Notes: generated by a model from the sequence alone, not told the origin. 64,000 nt of DNA from Moniliella sp. 'wahieum' (GCA_003971905.1 RSEE01000098.1:7501-71500); one strand, 5' to 3'. Positions 22,601 through 34,211 are shown, counted from the first letter of the stretch. Program-made: numbers and translations.

Positions 22601-23076
22601 GGTAGTAGCGGTGGGGAGGATGGTGGGGAGGATGGTTTGGAGGATAGATGGGACGGAGCGATAGCAGAGAACGCGGAGTTATAAGTCAGCGCACAGGCCC
22701 ACACCAGCCCCAGACCACCAGTCGGTGCGGCGCCCAAATCGCCCAAATGGTTAATCGCCCCAGCGGCGGTGCAGGGTCCAGCCAGATTCGTCGCTGCGTC
22801 GCCGATAAGCGCGTGGGCCCGGCAAAAGCGCCGGAAGCGGGTGACTGGGAATGCTGCATTTACCCCACCCCCGCGCCCATCGGTGCAACCGCCAGGCGTG
22901 TGACCCAGGGGGCGGAATTGTGGCCACGGGTGTTCCGCGAAATTTTTGCTCGGGCAGCGTCCAAGGCAGGCAGGCAGACAGACAGACAGACAGACAGGCG
23001 GACCCAAACGTACCCAGGACGGGTGCTGCGTTGTGCGTCCCCACCACCTTGGACGAGAATCTGCTGTCGACTGGGG
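22601..23076. promoter_or_regulatory. shared promoter region of the amidohydrolase and WKF genes
   Basis: 476 bases between divergent start codons. It contains a GGCA/GACA tetranucleotide run (about 22965-23000). No other obvious site. Confidence 0.35.
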
Positions 23077-24486
23077 ATGGCTGCGCCCTCGCAGGACGAT
23101 GCGCAGAAGCGCAAACGCAAACGCTCCCACAAGAAAAAGTCGCGTCTTCCCTCCGGCTCTCCCGAGGCCGAACCGGAACGCGCTCCGCCCGTGTCCCAGC
23201 CGCAGCCGCTGTCTGCACTTGAACGCAAGGCGTCTGAGCCCACCCCCGCGCCTACGCCTACGCCTGCGCCCGCGCCACAAGTCGCCCGCCGAGCGTATGG
23301 AAACAACTGCTCCTGAACCCCAAGCGGATGAACCCGCAAAGCGCAAACGCCACCGCACCAGAAAACGCAAGCCCACGGGGGCCAGTCTCGACTCGGCTTC
23401 CGCGCCTGTTGTTGCACCTGCGTCTGTGCCTGCTACGATCAAGCCGGTGTCTGCACCCCTTTCCGGTACTACCAACAAACCGCGTTCCCCCAGCATTTCT
23501 TCCTCTTCCTCATCATCGTCTCTTCGTCCTCGTCCTCCGATTCATCCTCATCCGACTCTGACTCGGACTCGGATTCTGACTCGGACTCCTCTTCCGACTC
23601 TTCAGATTCGGACTCGGACTCATCCGCGGACGAGCGGCCTCAGAAGCGTACGCGGCGGGGCAAAAAACGGACGGGGGTGGACGCCTCGGTGGGAACAGCT
23701 GCGACGTCTCAAGGAAGCGGGACCGGAGGCGGGGCAGGTACGCTCGGAGCAGTACAGCCGAAACCTGTGTTGACGGTACCTGATGCGTCGGGTGCGCCTG
23801 ACCCAAAGGTGGATGAGCGACTGCGGAGGCAAGGCAGCCAAGCGGAAGGGACTGCGGGTGCGGTAGCGTATGCGATTGCGTGGTGTGCAGCGCAACAGGG
23901 AGTAGGCCAATGGAGGTTCAACAAGGGCAAGCAGAATTGGCTGTTACGGCATGTGGTCAATGCTCCGCCGACAGAGGAGGATGTTCCGGCTGCACCACCG
24001 GCGCCACCGGCACCCTCGTCGGTCGAGACAGGGGGAAAGCAGACCGACCCGAAGGCGGCAGACGCGCCGGACTCCGGTCCCGAAGCGGCCGTAACGTCGG
24101 CAACATCCGAGCCCAAAGAGACCCAAGAAACCCAAGAGACCCAAGAGGAACAGGCAGCTAGCGAAGCGCCTGAGGCCATCGCTCCACCTGTTTTGGAACC
24201 GGGTCGTACCTGCCTGAGGACTATGTGCCGTATGTGGCGGCGTACCTGGCTGGTTTGATGGGGCGATCGAGGGAGGCGCTGTTGACGGAACTGCGTGCAC
24301 TGGCAACGCGATCGGGACCGGGACCTTCTGCGGTGCCAGCCGTAGCGTCGGGGTCTGCTGAGCCCAAAGTGAATGCCAAAAAGAGCAAGAAGGCCGCTTG
24401 TCCCACAGGGGCCGACGCCGCAGGACCTGGCCATTGCTTCCGCCAAGCGGAGGCGGGCTCGGGAGGTGCTGCGCTGGTTCGAGTAA
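23077..24486 (+). CDS. WKF-domain protein (C7orf50-like), likely nucleolar
   Basis: The start MAAPSQDDAQKRKRKRSHKK is strongly basic and is followed by another KRKRHRTRKRKP block, both good nucleolar or nuclear signals. A long Ser/Asp-alternating acidic tract (about 23555-23630) precedes KRTRRGKKRT. The WKF domain follows: AVAYAIAWCAAQQGVGQWRF and NKGKQNWLLRHVV at about 23860-23960, where the family has W-K-F-x-K-x-x-Q-x-W-L. After a Pro/Glu/Thr-rich insertion comes YVPYVAAYLAGLMGRSREAL (about 24220-24285). The last residues are AKRRRAREVLRWFE with TAA at 24484-24486. Frame changes lie near 23310, 23550, 24210 and 24390. The human homologue is nucleolar; function unproven. Confidence 0.7.
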
Positions 24487-25143
24487 GCGCATCATCAGAC
24501 TGAATTTGAGTCCATCCATTTGGCTCTGGGCCGAGTTTTGAGTCCATCCTTTTAGCCCTGTGGCCTGGGCATGGCCATTGACTGGTATAACTAGGCAGAG
24601 GCATGAGAATGTAGTTGGGCTGTTTGGTCAGGGTAGTTGAAACGCGTTAGATTCTCAATGCACACTTCCACCACACAGCGCACTCAACACTGGCCTCGAA
24701 CAATCCATGTTATGGCTCCATCTGACGATCCAAGCTAGTAGCTGTCCACTCGGGCAAGGCCACGCGCGACCATCCAATTCACCACTCCACGCCTTATCCG
24801 TCACAGATACGGGCCCAGGGAATATAGAGACGGCGGCTTTGGGAAAGAAGACCAAGCAAGCCAACCTGGCATCTACGTACGTACACTGACGGTCTATTCA
24901 ATATTCAAACGGGACAAAGCTGCCGTTTTTCTTTCGTGGAACCAAAAAGGGGATGGGTGAGGTGAGGGAGGTGAATAGGTGAGGAAAGGAGGAAGCAGGT
25001 CAAGGGAAATGGGAGACGGGAGACGGGAGACGGATGAAGACGAAAGCTGAGGAGAAAAGGGAAACGGGAAAGGGGAATGGGGAATGGGGAAAGGTGAGAG
25101 GACACTCGCCCCCGTACTGCTCAAGACCTCGAGAGCTCAGATC
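24487..25143. other. convergent intergenic region
   Basis: Lies between the 3' ends of the WKF and beta-tubulin genes. It has purine-rich triplicated GGGAGAC units (about 25015-25035) next to the tubulin stop. No gene seen. Confidence 0.4.
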
Positions 25144-26578
25144 TCAAGCCTCAGCGGGCTGCTCGGCATACGCGCCCTCCTCGTACGTGCCATCTTCCTC
25201 CAAGTAAACCTCGTCATCGTCGATACCAGCCTCGGCGTACATTTGATACTCGCGCAGCAAGTCTTGGAGGTTAGACTCGGCTTCTGTGAATTCGAGTTCG
25301 TCCATGCCTTCAGAGGTGTACCAGTGGGGAACGCTTTGCGGCGGAACATGGCCGAAAACTGTTCGGCAACGCGCTTGAACAAGTCTTGGATCGCCGTCGA
25401 GTTGCCAATAAACGTCACGGCCATCTTGGTGCCCGTGGGCGGGATGTCACAGTGAGCAGTTTGGACATTGTTAGGGATCCATTCGACAAAGTAAGCTGCA
25501 TGCTTGGCCTGGTTGGCTTGCATTTGGTCTTCCACCTCCTTCATCGACACCTTGCCCCGGAAATAAGCCGCAACGGTGAGGTAGCGGCCGTGACGCGGGT
25601 CCGCGGCGGCCATCATGTTCTTGCTCTCAAACATTTGCTGCGTGAGCTCGGGCACGGTGACAGCGCGGTACTGCTGGCTGCCACGTGCCGTGAGCGGGGC
25701 AAAGCCAACCATAAAGAAGTGAAGACGGGGAAAGGGGACCATGTTGACAGCAAGCTTACGCAAATCCGAGTTGAGTTGGGCCGGGAACCGAAGGCAGGTG
25801 GTGATACCCGACATGACCAAGCGAAACCAGATGGTTGAGAGTCGTCGTACCCCGGCGCCTTGAGTTTGAGCGTGCGGAGCAAATGTCATACAAGCCTCAT
25901 TGTCAATGCAGAACGATTCGTCCGAGTTCTCCACGAGCTGGTGCACCGACAGTGTGGCATTGTACGGCTCGACCACCGTGTCCGACACCTTGGGCGAAGG
26001 CAGAACCGAAAACGTGGCCATCATGCGGTCTGGGAATTCCTCGCGGATCTTGGAGATGAGCAGGGTGCCATGCCAGCGCCCGTGCCACCTCCGAGCGAGT
26101 GGGTGATCTGGAAACCCTTGGAGCATACGCATCCTTCCGTTTCCTTGCGCACAACGTCCAGGACCGAGTCGACGAGTCTGCGCCCCGTGTAATGGCCCTT
26201 GGCCCATTGTTGCCGGCGCCCGACTGGCCAAAGACAAGTTGTCGGGGCGGAAGAAACGGCCCATGGGGCCAGAGCGAATCGAGTCCATCGTGCCTGGCTC
26301 GAGGTCGATCGGACGCGCGGGGGACGAAGCGAGCGTTGGTGGCCTCGTTGCTGGGAGGGGAGGGGTTAGTTGTTTTGGGGTGTGGATGGAAAGGAGGAAG
26401 GAGTGGGTGGTAAGGAGGGGTGCGTACTAGTAAACATCGATCTTCTCTAACTGGAGGGTGTTGGTGCCGACGTAGGCGCCGGTCGAGTCGATGCCATGCT
26501 CATCGGAGAGGACCTCCCAGAACTTGGTGCCGATTTGGTTGCCGCATTGGCCGTCTGCAGGTGGACAATCTCGCGCAT
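25144..26578 (-). CDS. TUB2: beta-tubulin (frame-disrupted by several indels)
   Basis: Subunit of the alpha/beta-tubulin dimer. Exon 1 (26578-26428) encodes MREIVHLQT, the CGNQIG GTP-binding start and [12 protein letters not shown] 77-nt intron (26351-26427) follows. Exon 2 encodes [20 protein letters not shown] after the GTP-binding glycine loop, [37 protein letters not shown], then [30 protein letters not shown] and [15 protein letters not shown]. It ends AYAEQPAEA with TGA at 25144-25146. The frame is lost at the Gly-Gln of codons 10-11, in the KGHYTEGAE region (about 26225), at the ALYDICFRTLKL region (25840-25890, where T runs are short by one base) and near 25320. Length fits about 446 residues. 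A second copy elsewhere cannot be excluded. Confidence 0.92.
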
Positions 26579-27276
26579 GGGGGGGGCTGGTGAAGGCAGA
26601 TGGGGGGGAGAGTGGATGCGAGAGTGGGGCGATGGTGGGGGAAAGCACGCAGAGAGAAGCGAGCGGGATGGCCCTGCCTCCCACGGAAGTGGATACGCTA
26701 AGCGAGCCGCAATGGCTGGGCAAGCACGAGGGCAGCCGGACGGGACGGGGGTGGGCGTGCGCAAAGACAGGCGCCAGGCGGGGGATGGCGTCTGGCGCTG
26801 TCGAGCACTCAGTACTCAAGTGCAGTCTTCCTCCACCCGTGCGTCGTTAACCAAGTAACCACCAACCAACGTCCAACACCCATCCCCACCCAGGGGCTAA
26901 GTCCCATCTCTAACAAGTACAAGCGAAGCGCACACTGCGATGCAGCATGTCAACGTCTGCTCAGCCCGAGCCCTCATCGAGCACGTCCCACAATCATTAG
27001 CGACAACCAACCCCTCCGTGTCCTCAGTACCAAACTCGAGTAAATACGTTGCTGTCTCTTGCCCGATGTTATAAGCAAACCAAGTCTAATTAACTCTCTC
27101 CTCCTCGACTCAAACCCTCGCACCTTCAGCACCCTCAACCCCTGATCAGTTCACGACAGTGCAGTACTTCTGTATCTAGGTCCCGGAAAGGAAAACAGCA
27201 ATAAGGGGCGGACGGAGTAAGGGCGGGGGGACGGGGGAGAATTCCTGCGAGAAAAAGTGCGAGGGAGGGGGGGGGA
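26579..27276. other. promoter side of beta-tubulin and 3' flank of Rab11; no gene
   Basis: 700 bases without a gene. It ends in a G-run (about 27262-27275) next to the Rab11 stop. No recognisable site. Confidence 0.4.
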
Positions 27277-28193
27277 TTAACAGCATCCTGACTTGGCGTC
27301 CGAGCCACCATCGTTTTGCGCTCGGTTGGACCGTGATGGTTTCCCCGCCGGTCGGTTGATCCCAGTGCCGGAATCCTGAAGGGTTTGTTTGGAGGCGATG
27401 TGGTAAATCTCTGTGAGAACGAAAAAAAAAAACAGGGAGAGATGATAGCAATTAGGACGAGTCCGGCAGAACGACGCGGTGCGTGTGTGGGTGCATGCAT
27501 GCATGCATGAGCCACGGCGCAAGGGGAGCAGGCGTACCGGTGATAATGTTCTGGAAGGCCGACTCGACATTGGAAGCCTCCTTGGCGGACGTCTCAATGA
27601 ACGACAAGCCATTCTCCGCTGTGAGACCGAGTAGAGTGAGTGATGACAAGCGAAGAAAAGGGGGGGGGGAGACAGGAAGAGGATGGGGGACGTACTGGCA
27701 AACGCTTGTGCTTCCTCGGTAGGCACCGCGCGGAGATGCTTCAAATCACTCTTGTTTCCAACGAGCATGATGACAATGTTGCTATCGGCCTGATCGCGGA
27801 GCTCCTTGAGCCACCGCGCGACATTGACATACGATTGGTGCTTGGAGATGTCATAGACCAGCAGCGCGCCCACTGCACCGCGGTAATACGCCGACGTGAT
27901 GGCGCGGTACCGCTCTTGGCCCGCAGTGTCCCAAATCTGCGCCTTGATCACCTTGTCGTCCACGGCGACGCTGCGCGTGGCAAACTCGACGCCAATGGTG
28001 CTCTTCGAATCGGGGTTGAACTCATTGCGCGTGAAACGCGTCAAGAGGTTGGACTTGCCTGCGTCGGCGCGTCGGCGCGTCAGCGCGGCCCCAAACGAGC
28101 AGGACAAGCAAGGCGGCAGGGCAGAAACGTACCGGTGGCGGCATCGCCCACAAGGACAACCTTGTAGAGAAAGTCGTAGTTGGACTCGACCAT
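27277..28193 (-). CDS. YPT31: Rab11/Ypt31-type small GTPase, reading frame intact
   Basis: Membrane-traffic GTPase of the trans-Golgi and recycling endosome. Four exons splice cleanly: 28193-28133, 28058-27696, 27618-27538 and 27410-27277. It opens [17 protein letters not shown]; the P-loop is GDAATGKS, split by intron 1. Switch I contains [19 protein letters not shown], typical of Rab11. Switch II is [19 protein letters not shown], base recognition is NKSD and ETSAK, and the C-terminus ends in Cys-Cys for double prenylation. The P-loop differs from the usual GDSGVGKS. Unlike most genes here, no indels are needed. Intron 3 carries a TGCA repeat (about 27492-27508). Confidence 0.95.
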
Positions 28194-28868
28194 GGTGAAG
28201 GGGGTTAGTACTGACGCAAGCAATCGGCCAGGACGGGGTAGGTGCTGATGGTGGCGACGGCCAATCCGCCTCGCCTCGATCGGGCGGCGGCGCCACCGCA
28301 CCGACGAGAGCAACCAGGAGCAACCCTACAGTCGCACGTGGAGGCCCCACAGACCCAGTGCTGGCTGCGGGACGCGCGCACCGCACCGCTCTCCCGCCCG
28401 GTCACGTGCGGACATCAGTCACTTGCCCGCGTCCCCGTGTCAGAGCAGTGTCACATGCATGTCACAGATCTCAGAGCGCCACCAGACGGGCGCCACCACG
28501 ACGCGTATCGCAGACGCCCAACTCAGTACTCAGTCGGAGTACTCAGTACACATTCCTCTGTTGGTTTAGTTGGTCGAGTGGCGGAACAAAAGCCAGCCAC
28601 ATCAAACTGGGTTCGTCAGGTCTGGAGCGCGGGTTGGTGCCCTGGTCAAGTGTATTGCGTCTGCCCATCATCTCAAGTGAAACACAGAAAGCTATCGTCA
28701 TCCAGCAGATGTGCCCAAAAGATGTGGGTGCGTGGGTTGATATAGAAGTAAACAATAGGAGTGTGCTTAAACCCCGGACCAACAGCAAAAGAGAGTAAAG
28801 TAAGCGCCTCGCCCTTGAAGCTTTTGTTCTGGGTCAGAGCCTTGCGCCTTCGAGAGCCTCTTCAAGCT
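28194..28868. other. promoter side of Rab11; no gene
   Basis: 675 bases with CACGTG at 28403-28408 and GTCACATG/CATGTCAC repeats near 28449-28466. A CTTCAAGCTTCAAG repeat flanks the RidA stop at its far end. No gene seen. Confidence 0.4.
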
Positions 28869-29502
28869 TCAAGGGGCGTACGCAACGGCCTCAATTTCAA
28901 TGAGGCAGTCGCGAGGGACTGCGAGAGAGAAGCACGCGCTTCGGAGTTAGTCACCACACCATACAACCCCAGCACTCGATGCCAAAAAACAAAAGCAAGA
29001 GGGAGCATGCAAGAGCGGGTAAAGGGGAGGGAGGCGAAGGGGAGGGGGGGGGGACGTACGTTTACCAGCCTGGACACAAGTCCGAGCCGGCATGCCACCC
29101 TGGCTGCGGGGGATCAAGTCGACATAGACTTGGTTGACCGCATCAAAGTCCGAGATGGATTTGAGGAAAATGTTGACTTTGACCAAGTGGGCGAGGGACG
29201 AGCCGGCGGCAGCCAAAGCGCGAGAGAGGTTGTGAATGCACTGAGCAGTACTGGGCTTGATACCGCCCTGGACCAGCTCGCCCGTTTCGGGTACGATGGG
29301 GATTTGGCCTGACAGGTACAGCAGCTGGGCCGTGGCGGGCACAGCGACAACGTGGTTGTAAATCGGGGCCGAGGGCAGGTCAGGGCGTTGATGCGGCTGA
29401 CGACAGACAGACTGGGAGGGGTGGGGGTAAGGTGGGTGGCGATCTGGGCGGTGCGAGTGGAGACGGAGGAGACGGCAGTGGGGGGCGCCGCGGGCGGAAG
29501 CA
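28869..29502 (-). CDS. MMF1: RidA/YjgF/Mmf1-type enamine-imine deaminase
   Basis: Hydrolyses reactive 2-aminoacrylate-type enamines released by PLP enzymes; fungal forms are cytosolic (Hmf1) or mitochondrial (Mmf1). The core reads PSAPIYNHVVAVPATAQLLY, LSGQIPIVPETGELV, HNLSRALAAAGSSLAHLVKV and QGGMPARTCVQ with the conserved active-site Arg. A 147-nt intron (29065 to 28919) leads to a last exon (28918-28869) encoding PRDCLIEIEAVAYAP and a stop. The ATG at 29502 gives an N-terminal extension rich in Ser, Thr and Arg without acidic residues, which would suit a mitochondrial presequence, but one frame change is needed near 29380. Length of about 160 residues fits. Confidence 0.88.
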
Positions 29503-31150
29503 TGGGGAAGGCAGCTACGAGATGGAGGTGGTGCGGCGGGTCGCCCAAACCGCTTGTTGGTGACGGCCACCGACAGCGGCAAGGGCAGCTGGCCGGTGCA
29601 CATCGCATCACCGGTGCATCACCTACCACAGGTGCCCCACCCGCCGGTCTCATCGATCATCGCCAGCCGCACAGAGGACTCGACAATATATAGCCAGTGG
29701 GAATATGTCCGATCGTTTTCATCGGCCAGCGGACTATCGACCATCGGGAATCGACCATAGTGTGCTGCCAGCCAGTGGCCATACCACGCTCACCCAGGTG
29801 AGCGATCGATTGCCCTTTGTCGACTGTGTTCGCATTACCACCAAACGCTCAATGGCTATATCGAAACGCAAGAATGGAACTCGGGTTCCGAGTGTATGCC
29901 ACGACGCCCAAGACGCCTCACGTCACGCTTCTTTACTAGCTCGCATTTGAGGCGTCCTTGAGGCAGGACGAGCCAGCTGCGCCTCACGAAGCACCTACCA
30001 CGAACAAGCTTGTGGCGTCTACCATGCCCGGGGCATGGGGCGTAATCCGTTCGTCGAAGGAAAAAATGCGTTTGTGCGAGACCAGCTCCAGACCTATGTG
30101 GACGATATACGTTGCATGTCGAGCTGTTCGTTCGTCAGCAGTGCTTCGGGCAATAGAATATCTGACAGACATGTGATGTTCGGAAAAGAGATTCTGTACA
30201 GTCTTCCCTTGCTGCTCGACAAGTTGGAGGAGAGCCGCTTCAACTTGGCTTGGCCCTGCGCCGATTCAGTTCATCCCGCTCCAAAGTGCAGGTACGACTG
30301 ATAGTGGATGCGGCTCAGGTGGGACTGCTAGATGCGTGCAAGTCCGTACCGGCCACCAGTCTGCTTCCTCACTCTCATATCGGTGAGGATGCTCATGATG
30401 TTCCAGCGGGTCTGACAGAGGAAGAGATCATCCTAGGGCGGGTAGGACGCCTGGCCATGTTTATCAAGATTGGCGTTGGCGGTGCATGTGCGGGCAACGA
30501 AGCCAACGGCTTCGAGGTGGATATAGGCTGTTGCACTCGATTGGGCACAAGTCAAGTGCCCCCACGAGAGCATCTCTGGGTTTTACGCCCCCGCGGGGCA
30601 AAGTTATGCGAACACGACGGTAGCCCAAGCCTAGCCGACACGTTTCTCCAAACCGATGTGGAGAGGTGAGCAACATGGCAGTTGCGTGTGCGCTTGCACT
30701 GTTGGCCCAACCTCCATCTGTCAAGCACCGGCACAACCATCCCTTTGTCCGTAGTGTCGGCAGCACGCCGATGGCTTATGCGGCGATAGCGCGTGCGCGT
30801 GCCCACACAGTTGCACCAAAGACCCATCAGTTGAACGGGGAAAGATAAACACTTGGTCGGTCTACGAAATGGTGATCAGAGTACTGCGTGAGCGCGGGTG
30901 AGCGACTCTACAGAAAAGTCAGAGAAAGCGACATGAGCTACCGCTGGCAATGCATAGGGTCACGACCCATTTTGTCTGCGTATAATTACGTGGGGGGTAA
31001 GCTATCGCCCCCATTCGGCCTGCTGTACCAACCGCGGTAGGAGCAATGGCCGACACACTGGTCCCAGTCGAGCTTCTCATCGGCCCAGCTGCAACCCAAG
31101 ACACGTATGTGTCGCAATACGAAGCCCACGTCCGCCGTCACCTCACGCGA
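29503..31150. other. 1.6 kb without a supportable gene
   Basis: Upstream of RidA and downstream of SmD3. A plus-strand open frame at 30250-30669 has reasonable amino-acid balance but no ATG at its start and no domain I recognise. Composition changes little along the stretch. Confidence 0.4.
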
Positions 31151-31600
31151 TTACCTGCGAATTCCTTGGCCACGCGGCGCGCCGCGTCCACGACGAGATT
31201 GGGCTGATGGATAGAGTCAGCAGCTGACTCGAGCTCGGTCGAAGGGAAGGGGTGGGGTACAAGAAGAGCACTTACCGCGCAGGATGGTGGCCTTGCCTCG
31301 GGCACTACCGATGCCGCGGCCCTTGAGTGCGTTGGGCCCGACGCGCTTGAACATGGGTGCCTGCTGGAGCATGTCGGGCACGACGACGAAGCGAATCATG
31401 GAGCCGCGGACATAGACCGAGTCCATGGGGCTCTGCTTGCCGTCGCGGGCGGTAACGGTGACCTCTTTGAGGGAGACGTTGAGGTTGTCCTCGGCCTCAA
31501 AGAGTTTGCCGCGGTACGACGCGCCGCCCTTGATCTCGACGGTGACGATGTGTCCGAGGGCCTCGTGGAGGAGCTTGACGGGGATGCCGAGGGCAGCCAT
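31151..31600 (-). CDS. SMD3: small nuclear ribonucleoprotein SmD3, reading frame intact
   Basis: Core Sm protein of spliceosomal snRNPs. Exon 1 (31600-31276) encodes MAALGIPVKLLHEALGHIVT, the Sm1 motif (VEIKGGASYRGKLFEAEDNL) and the Sm2 motif (YVRGSMIRFVVVPDMLQQAP), then KATILR. A 72-nt intron (31275-31204, GTAAGT...CATCAG) leads to exon 2 (31203-31151), which gives an Arg-Gly tail (QSRRGRGAPRGQGIRR) and TAA. Total is 125 residues, right for the family; the RG tail is where symmetric arginine methylation occurs. No indel is needed. Divergent from the Hsp110 gene, 328 bp between start codons. Confidence 0.95.
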
Positions 31601-31928
31601 GGTGCGGCGGGGGTGGGGGGGCGGGCGATGGAGCGAGGGCGGCGGCCGTGGGCTGGGTTAGGGCCGCTGGGCGGGGCGGAAGCAGCGCGGGCGGAATGGC
31701 GCGCGAGGTAACCGGTCACCTGTAATTAAAAGGGCTGCTGTGGACGATTCGCCGTTGTCGTTGTGGTCGATTGTCGATTATCGATGGTCGCCTGTCGATC
31801 CAATGCATCGTCGAATCTTCTGAAGAGCAGAGCAGACAACCGGCTGGCCTGAGCCGCAGCATCCACCATGGATACGCGCCCACCGGTGTTCTCGCCACCA
31901 CCACCTTCCCTGTGCGCTTCGCGTGATC
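31601..31928. promoter_or_regulatory. shared promoter of SmD3 and Hsp110
   Basis: 328-base divergent intergenic region. It contains quasi-repeats of TCGATTGTCGATTATCGATGGTCG (about 31769-31800, palindromic in parts). No classic heat-shock element array (three or more nGAAn units) is evident. Confidence 0.4.
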
Positions 31929-34189
31929 ATGGCCGTCATCGGCATCGACATAGATCGGCCCCCGCGGTATGTCCCTGCCTCTGCCCTCCCTCGTCCCCAG
32001 CCACGAGCACACCCGCTGACGCGTTCCGCGCTCCGCCTCTCAGCCGGTCTGGCATTGACATCCTCCTCAACTCGGCCTCCAACCGCCAGACGCCGACATC
32101 CAAGAGGTGGAGAAGAACTTTATCAGCAGCGAGCTCGTCGATGTTCGGCGGTAAAGTTGGTGTCAAGGTCCGCCTTGCTGGAAAGACGCATATGAGTTTA
32201 GCGCCACGCAGCTCATGGCCATGTACTTGGGCAAGTTGCGTGACACGGCGAGCGCCGAGAACAACGGTACGGCCGTGTCCGATGTCGTCTCCACTCCCGC
32301 CTGGTTCACCGACGTGCAGCGCCGTGCGATGCTGGATGCGGCCGACATTGCTGGTCTCAACACGCTCCGCCTCATCAACGACACGACCGCCACAGCCCTG
32401 GGCTATGGTATCACCAAAACCGAACTCCCTGACGCCGACGATCCTCGCCACGTTGTCTTTTGCGACATTGGTCACTCGTCGTACTAGGTTGCCGTGGCTT
32501 CCTTTGTCAAGGGCGAGCTCACCATTCTTGGTACTGCGCAGGACCGTCACTTTGGTGGCCGCGACTTTGACCGCGCTCTGGTCAACCACTTTGCCAAGGT
32601 GTTTGCTGACAAGTACCAGATTGATGTGTTTAGTAACCACAAGGCTGTCTTCCGTCTCTAGCAAGCTGCCGAGAGCGGTTGAAGAAGATGCTCTCGGCCA
32701 ACTCGTTCGCCCCGATCAACGTCGAGTCTTTGATGAACGACATTGATGCTTCCTCGGACCTGAAGCGTGAGGACTTTGAGGAGCTGATTGCCCCTGGCTG
32801 CAACGTGTGCACGTGCCCCTCGAGGCGGCTCTAGCTCAATCGGACCTGAATAAGGACGAGATCCACTTCATTGAGTTGGTGGGGGGATCGTCGCGTGTGC
32901 CTGCGATCAAGGAGCGTATTTCCGCCGTCTTTGGCAAACCTCTCTCTTTCACGTCGAACCAGGACGAAGCCGTGTGCCGGGGGTGCGACACTAGCCTGCG
33001 CCATTCTCTACCCCGTCTTCCGTGTTCGTGAATTCTCCGTCCACGACACGATGCCTTACCCCATCAAGGTCACATGGGACGCTGTCCCCGACGTGCCGGA
33101 TGAGGAGACAGAGTTGGTCGTGTTCAAGCCCAACAACCCCATTCCTTCGACCAAGATCCTTACCTTTTACCGTAAGGAGAACTTTGGCCTAGAGGCGATT
33201 TATGCTCAACCCGAGTTGTTGCCCAAGGGCATCAATCCCTGGCTTGGCTCGGTCTCCATCAAGGGCATCACGCCCGACGCCAAGGGGGACCACTCGATTG
33301 TCAAAGTGAAGGCGCGTCTGAATCTGCACGGTGTGTTGAGCTTTGTCTCTGCCTACGTTGTAGAGGAGGTGGAGAAGGAAGTGCCGATTGCCGGTGCTGC
33401 CAAGGGCGAACCTCAGACGGAGAAGAAGAAGATACTGGAGCGCAAGCACGACCTTACCGTCGTTTCGGGTTTGAACCGACGGGATGAGACCATTTTGCGC
33501 GGGATGAAGGAAAAGGAAGGCGAACTGTACGCGGCGGACAAGCTTGTGCTCGACACGGAGGACCGTAAGAACGCGCTGGAAGAGTACATTTATGACCAGC
33601 GTGGCAAGCTCGGACCGCCACAAGGCCTTTGTCCAGCCGGAGAAGCAAGTTCCTCGACCTGTTGGGCAAGGCGGAGGACTGGTTGTACTCGGAAGAAGGG
33701 GAGGATGCAACCAAGTCAGCGTACGTGAGCAACCTTGAGGAGCTGCAAAAAGTGGGGACCCCAATCGTGTACCGATACAGCGAGCACGAAGGTCGGTCCA
33801 AGGCGGCCTCGGCGCTACGCGAGTCGCTCAGTTTCTACGAGCAAGCCGTGACGGGTGGCGATGAGAAGTACGCATACTTGACGGACGAGGACAAGACCAA
33901 GGTGATTGAGAAGGTGGCCAAGACGCAGAAGTGGCTGGACGATGGGCTGTACAAGCAATCGGAGCAGCCCAAGAACTCGGACCCTAAGATTCACACGGCC
34001 GACATACTCAAGGCCAAAGAGGACGTGCAGTGCGTGTGCGGGCCAATCATCACCAAGCCCAAGCCGCGCGCGCCTGTTCCGCCGCAGGCACCGAAGGAGG
34101 AAGCGCCCAAGGAGGAGGCGCCCAAGGAGGAGGCGCCCAAGGAGGAGGCGTCTAAGGAGGAGAAGGCCGACAACATGGACGTCGACTAG
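31929..34189 (+). pseudogene. SSE1: Hsp110 (Sse1-type) chaperone gene, disrupted
   Basis: Hsp110 proteins are nucleotide-exchange factors for Hsp70. MAVIGID at 31929 is followed by an intron-like gap to about 32043 and RSGIDILLNSASNRQTP. The N-terminal ATPase loop that should follow MAVIGID is missing, and the text then jumps from RQTP to DIQEVEKNFISSELVD, skipping about 40 family residues. Later parts are well conserved: LMAMYLGKLRDTASAEN, ADIAGLNTLRLINDTTATAL, HFGGRDFDRALVNHF, EIHFIELVGGSSRVPAIKER, FRVREFSVHDTMPYPIKV, KARLNLHGVLSF and AEDWLYSEEGEDATKSAY. There is an in-frame TAG at 32485-32487 and frame changes near 32150, 32660, 32800, 32985 and 33600. The C-terminus has four APKEE repeats and ends in DNMDVD. 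Indel errors explain the shifts but not the missing blocks. Confidence 0.85.
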
Positions 34190-34211
34190 ATGACGTCTTG
34201 AGGAGTTCCAT

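Noticed and set aside
22372-23496. 374-codon minus-strand frame across the amidohydrolase/WKF promoter
   Set aside because: It overlaps two genes identified by domains, with no domain of its own.
30250-30669. Hypothetical 139-codon gene
   Set aside because: No ATG at the start, no splice support and no recognisable domain.
32470-32500. In-frame TAG in Hsp110 as a sign of a recoded genetic code (TAG = Gln)
   Set aside because: Clean genes here do not use TAG as sense, TAG serves as a normal stop (for example in the J protein and the C2H2 factor), and the other apparent TAG in Hsp110 (near 32660) disappears with one missing T.
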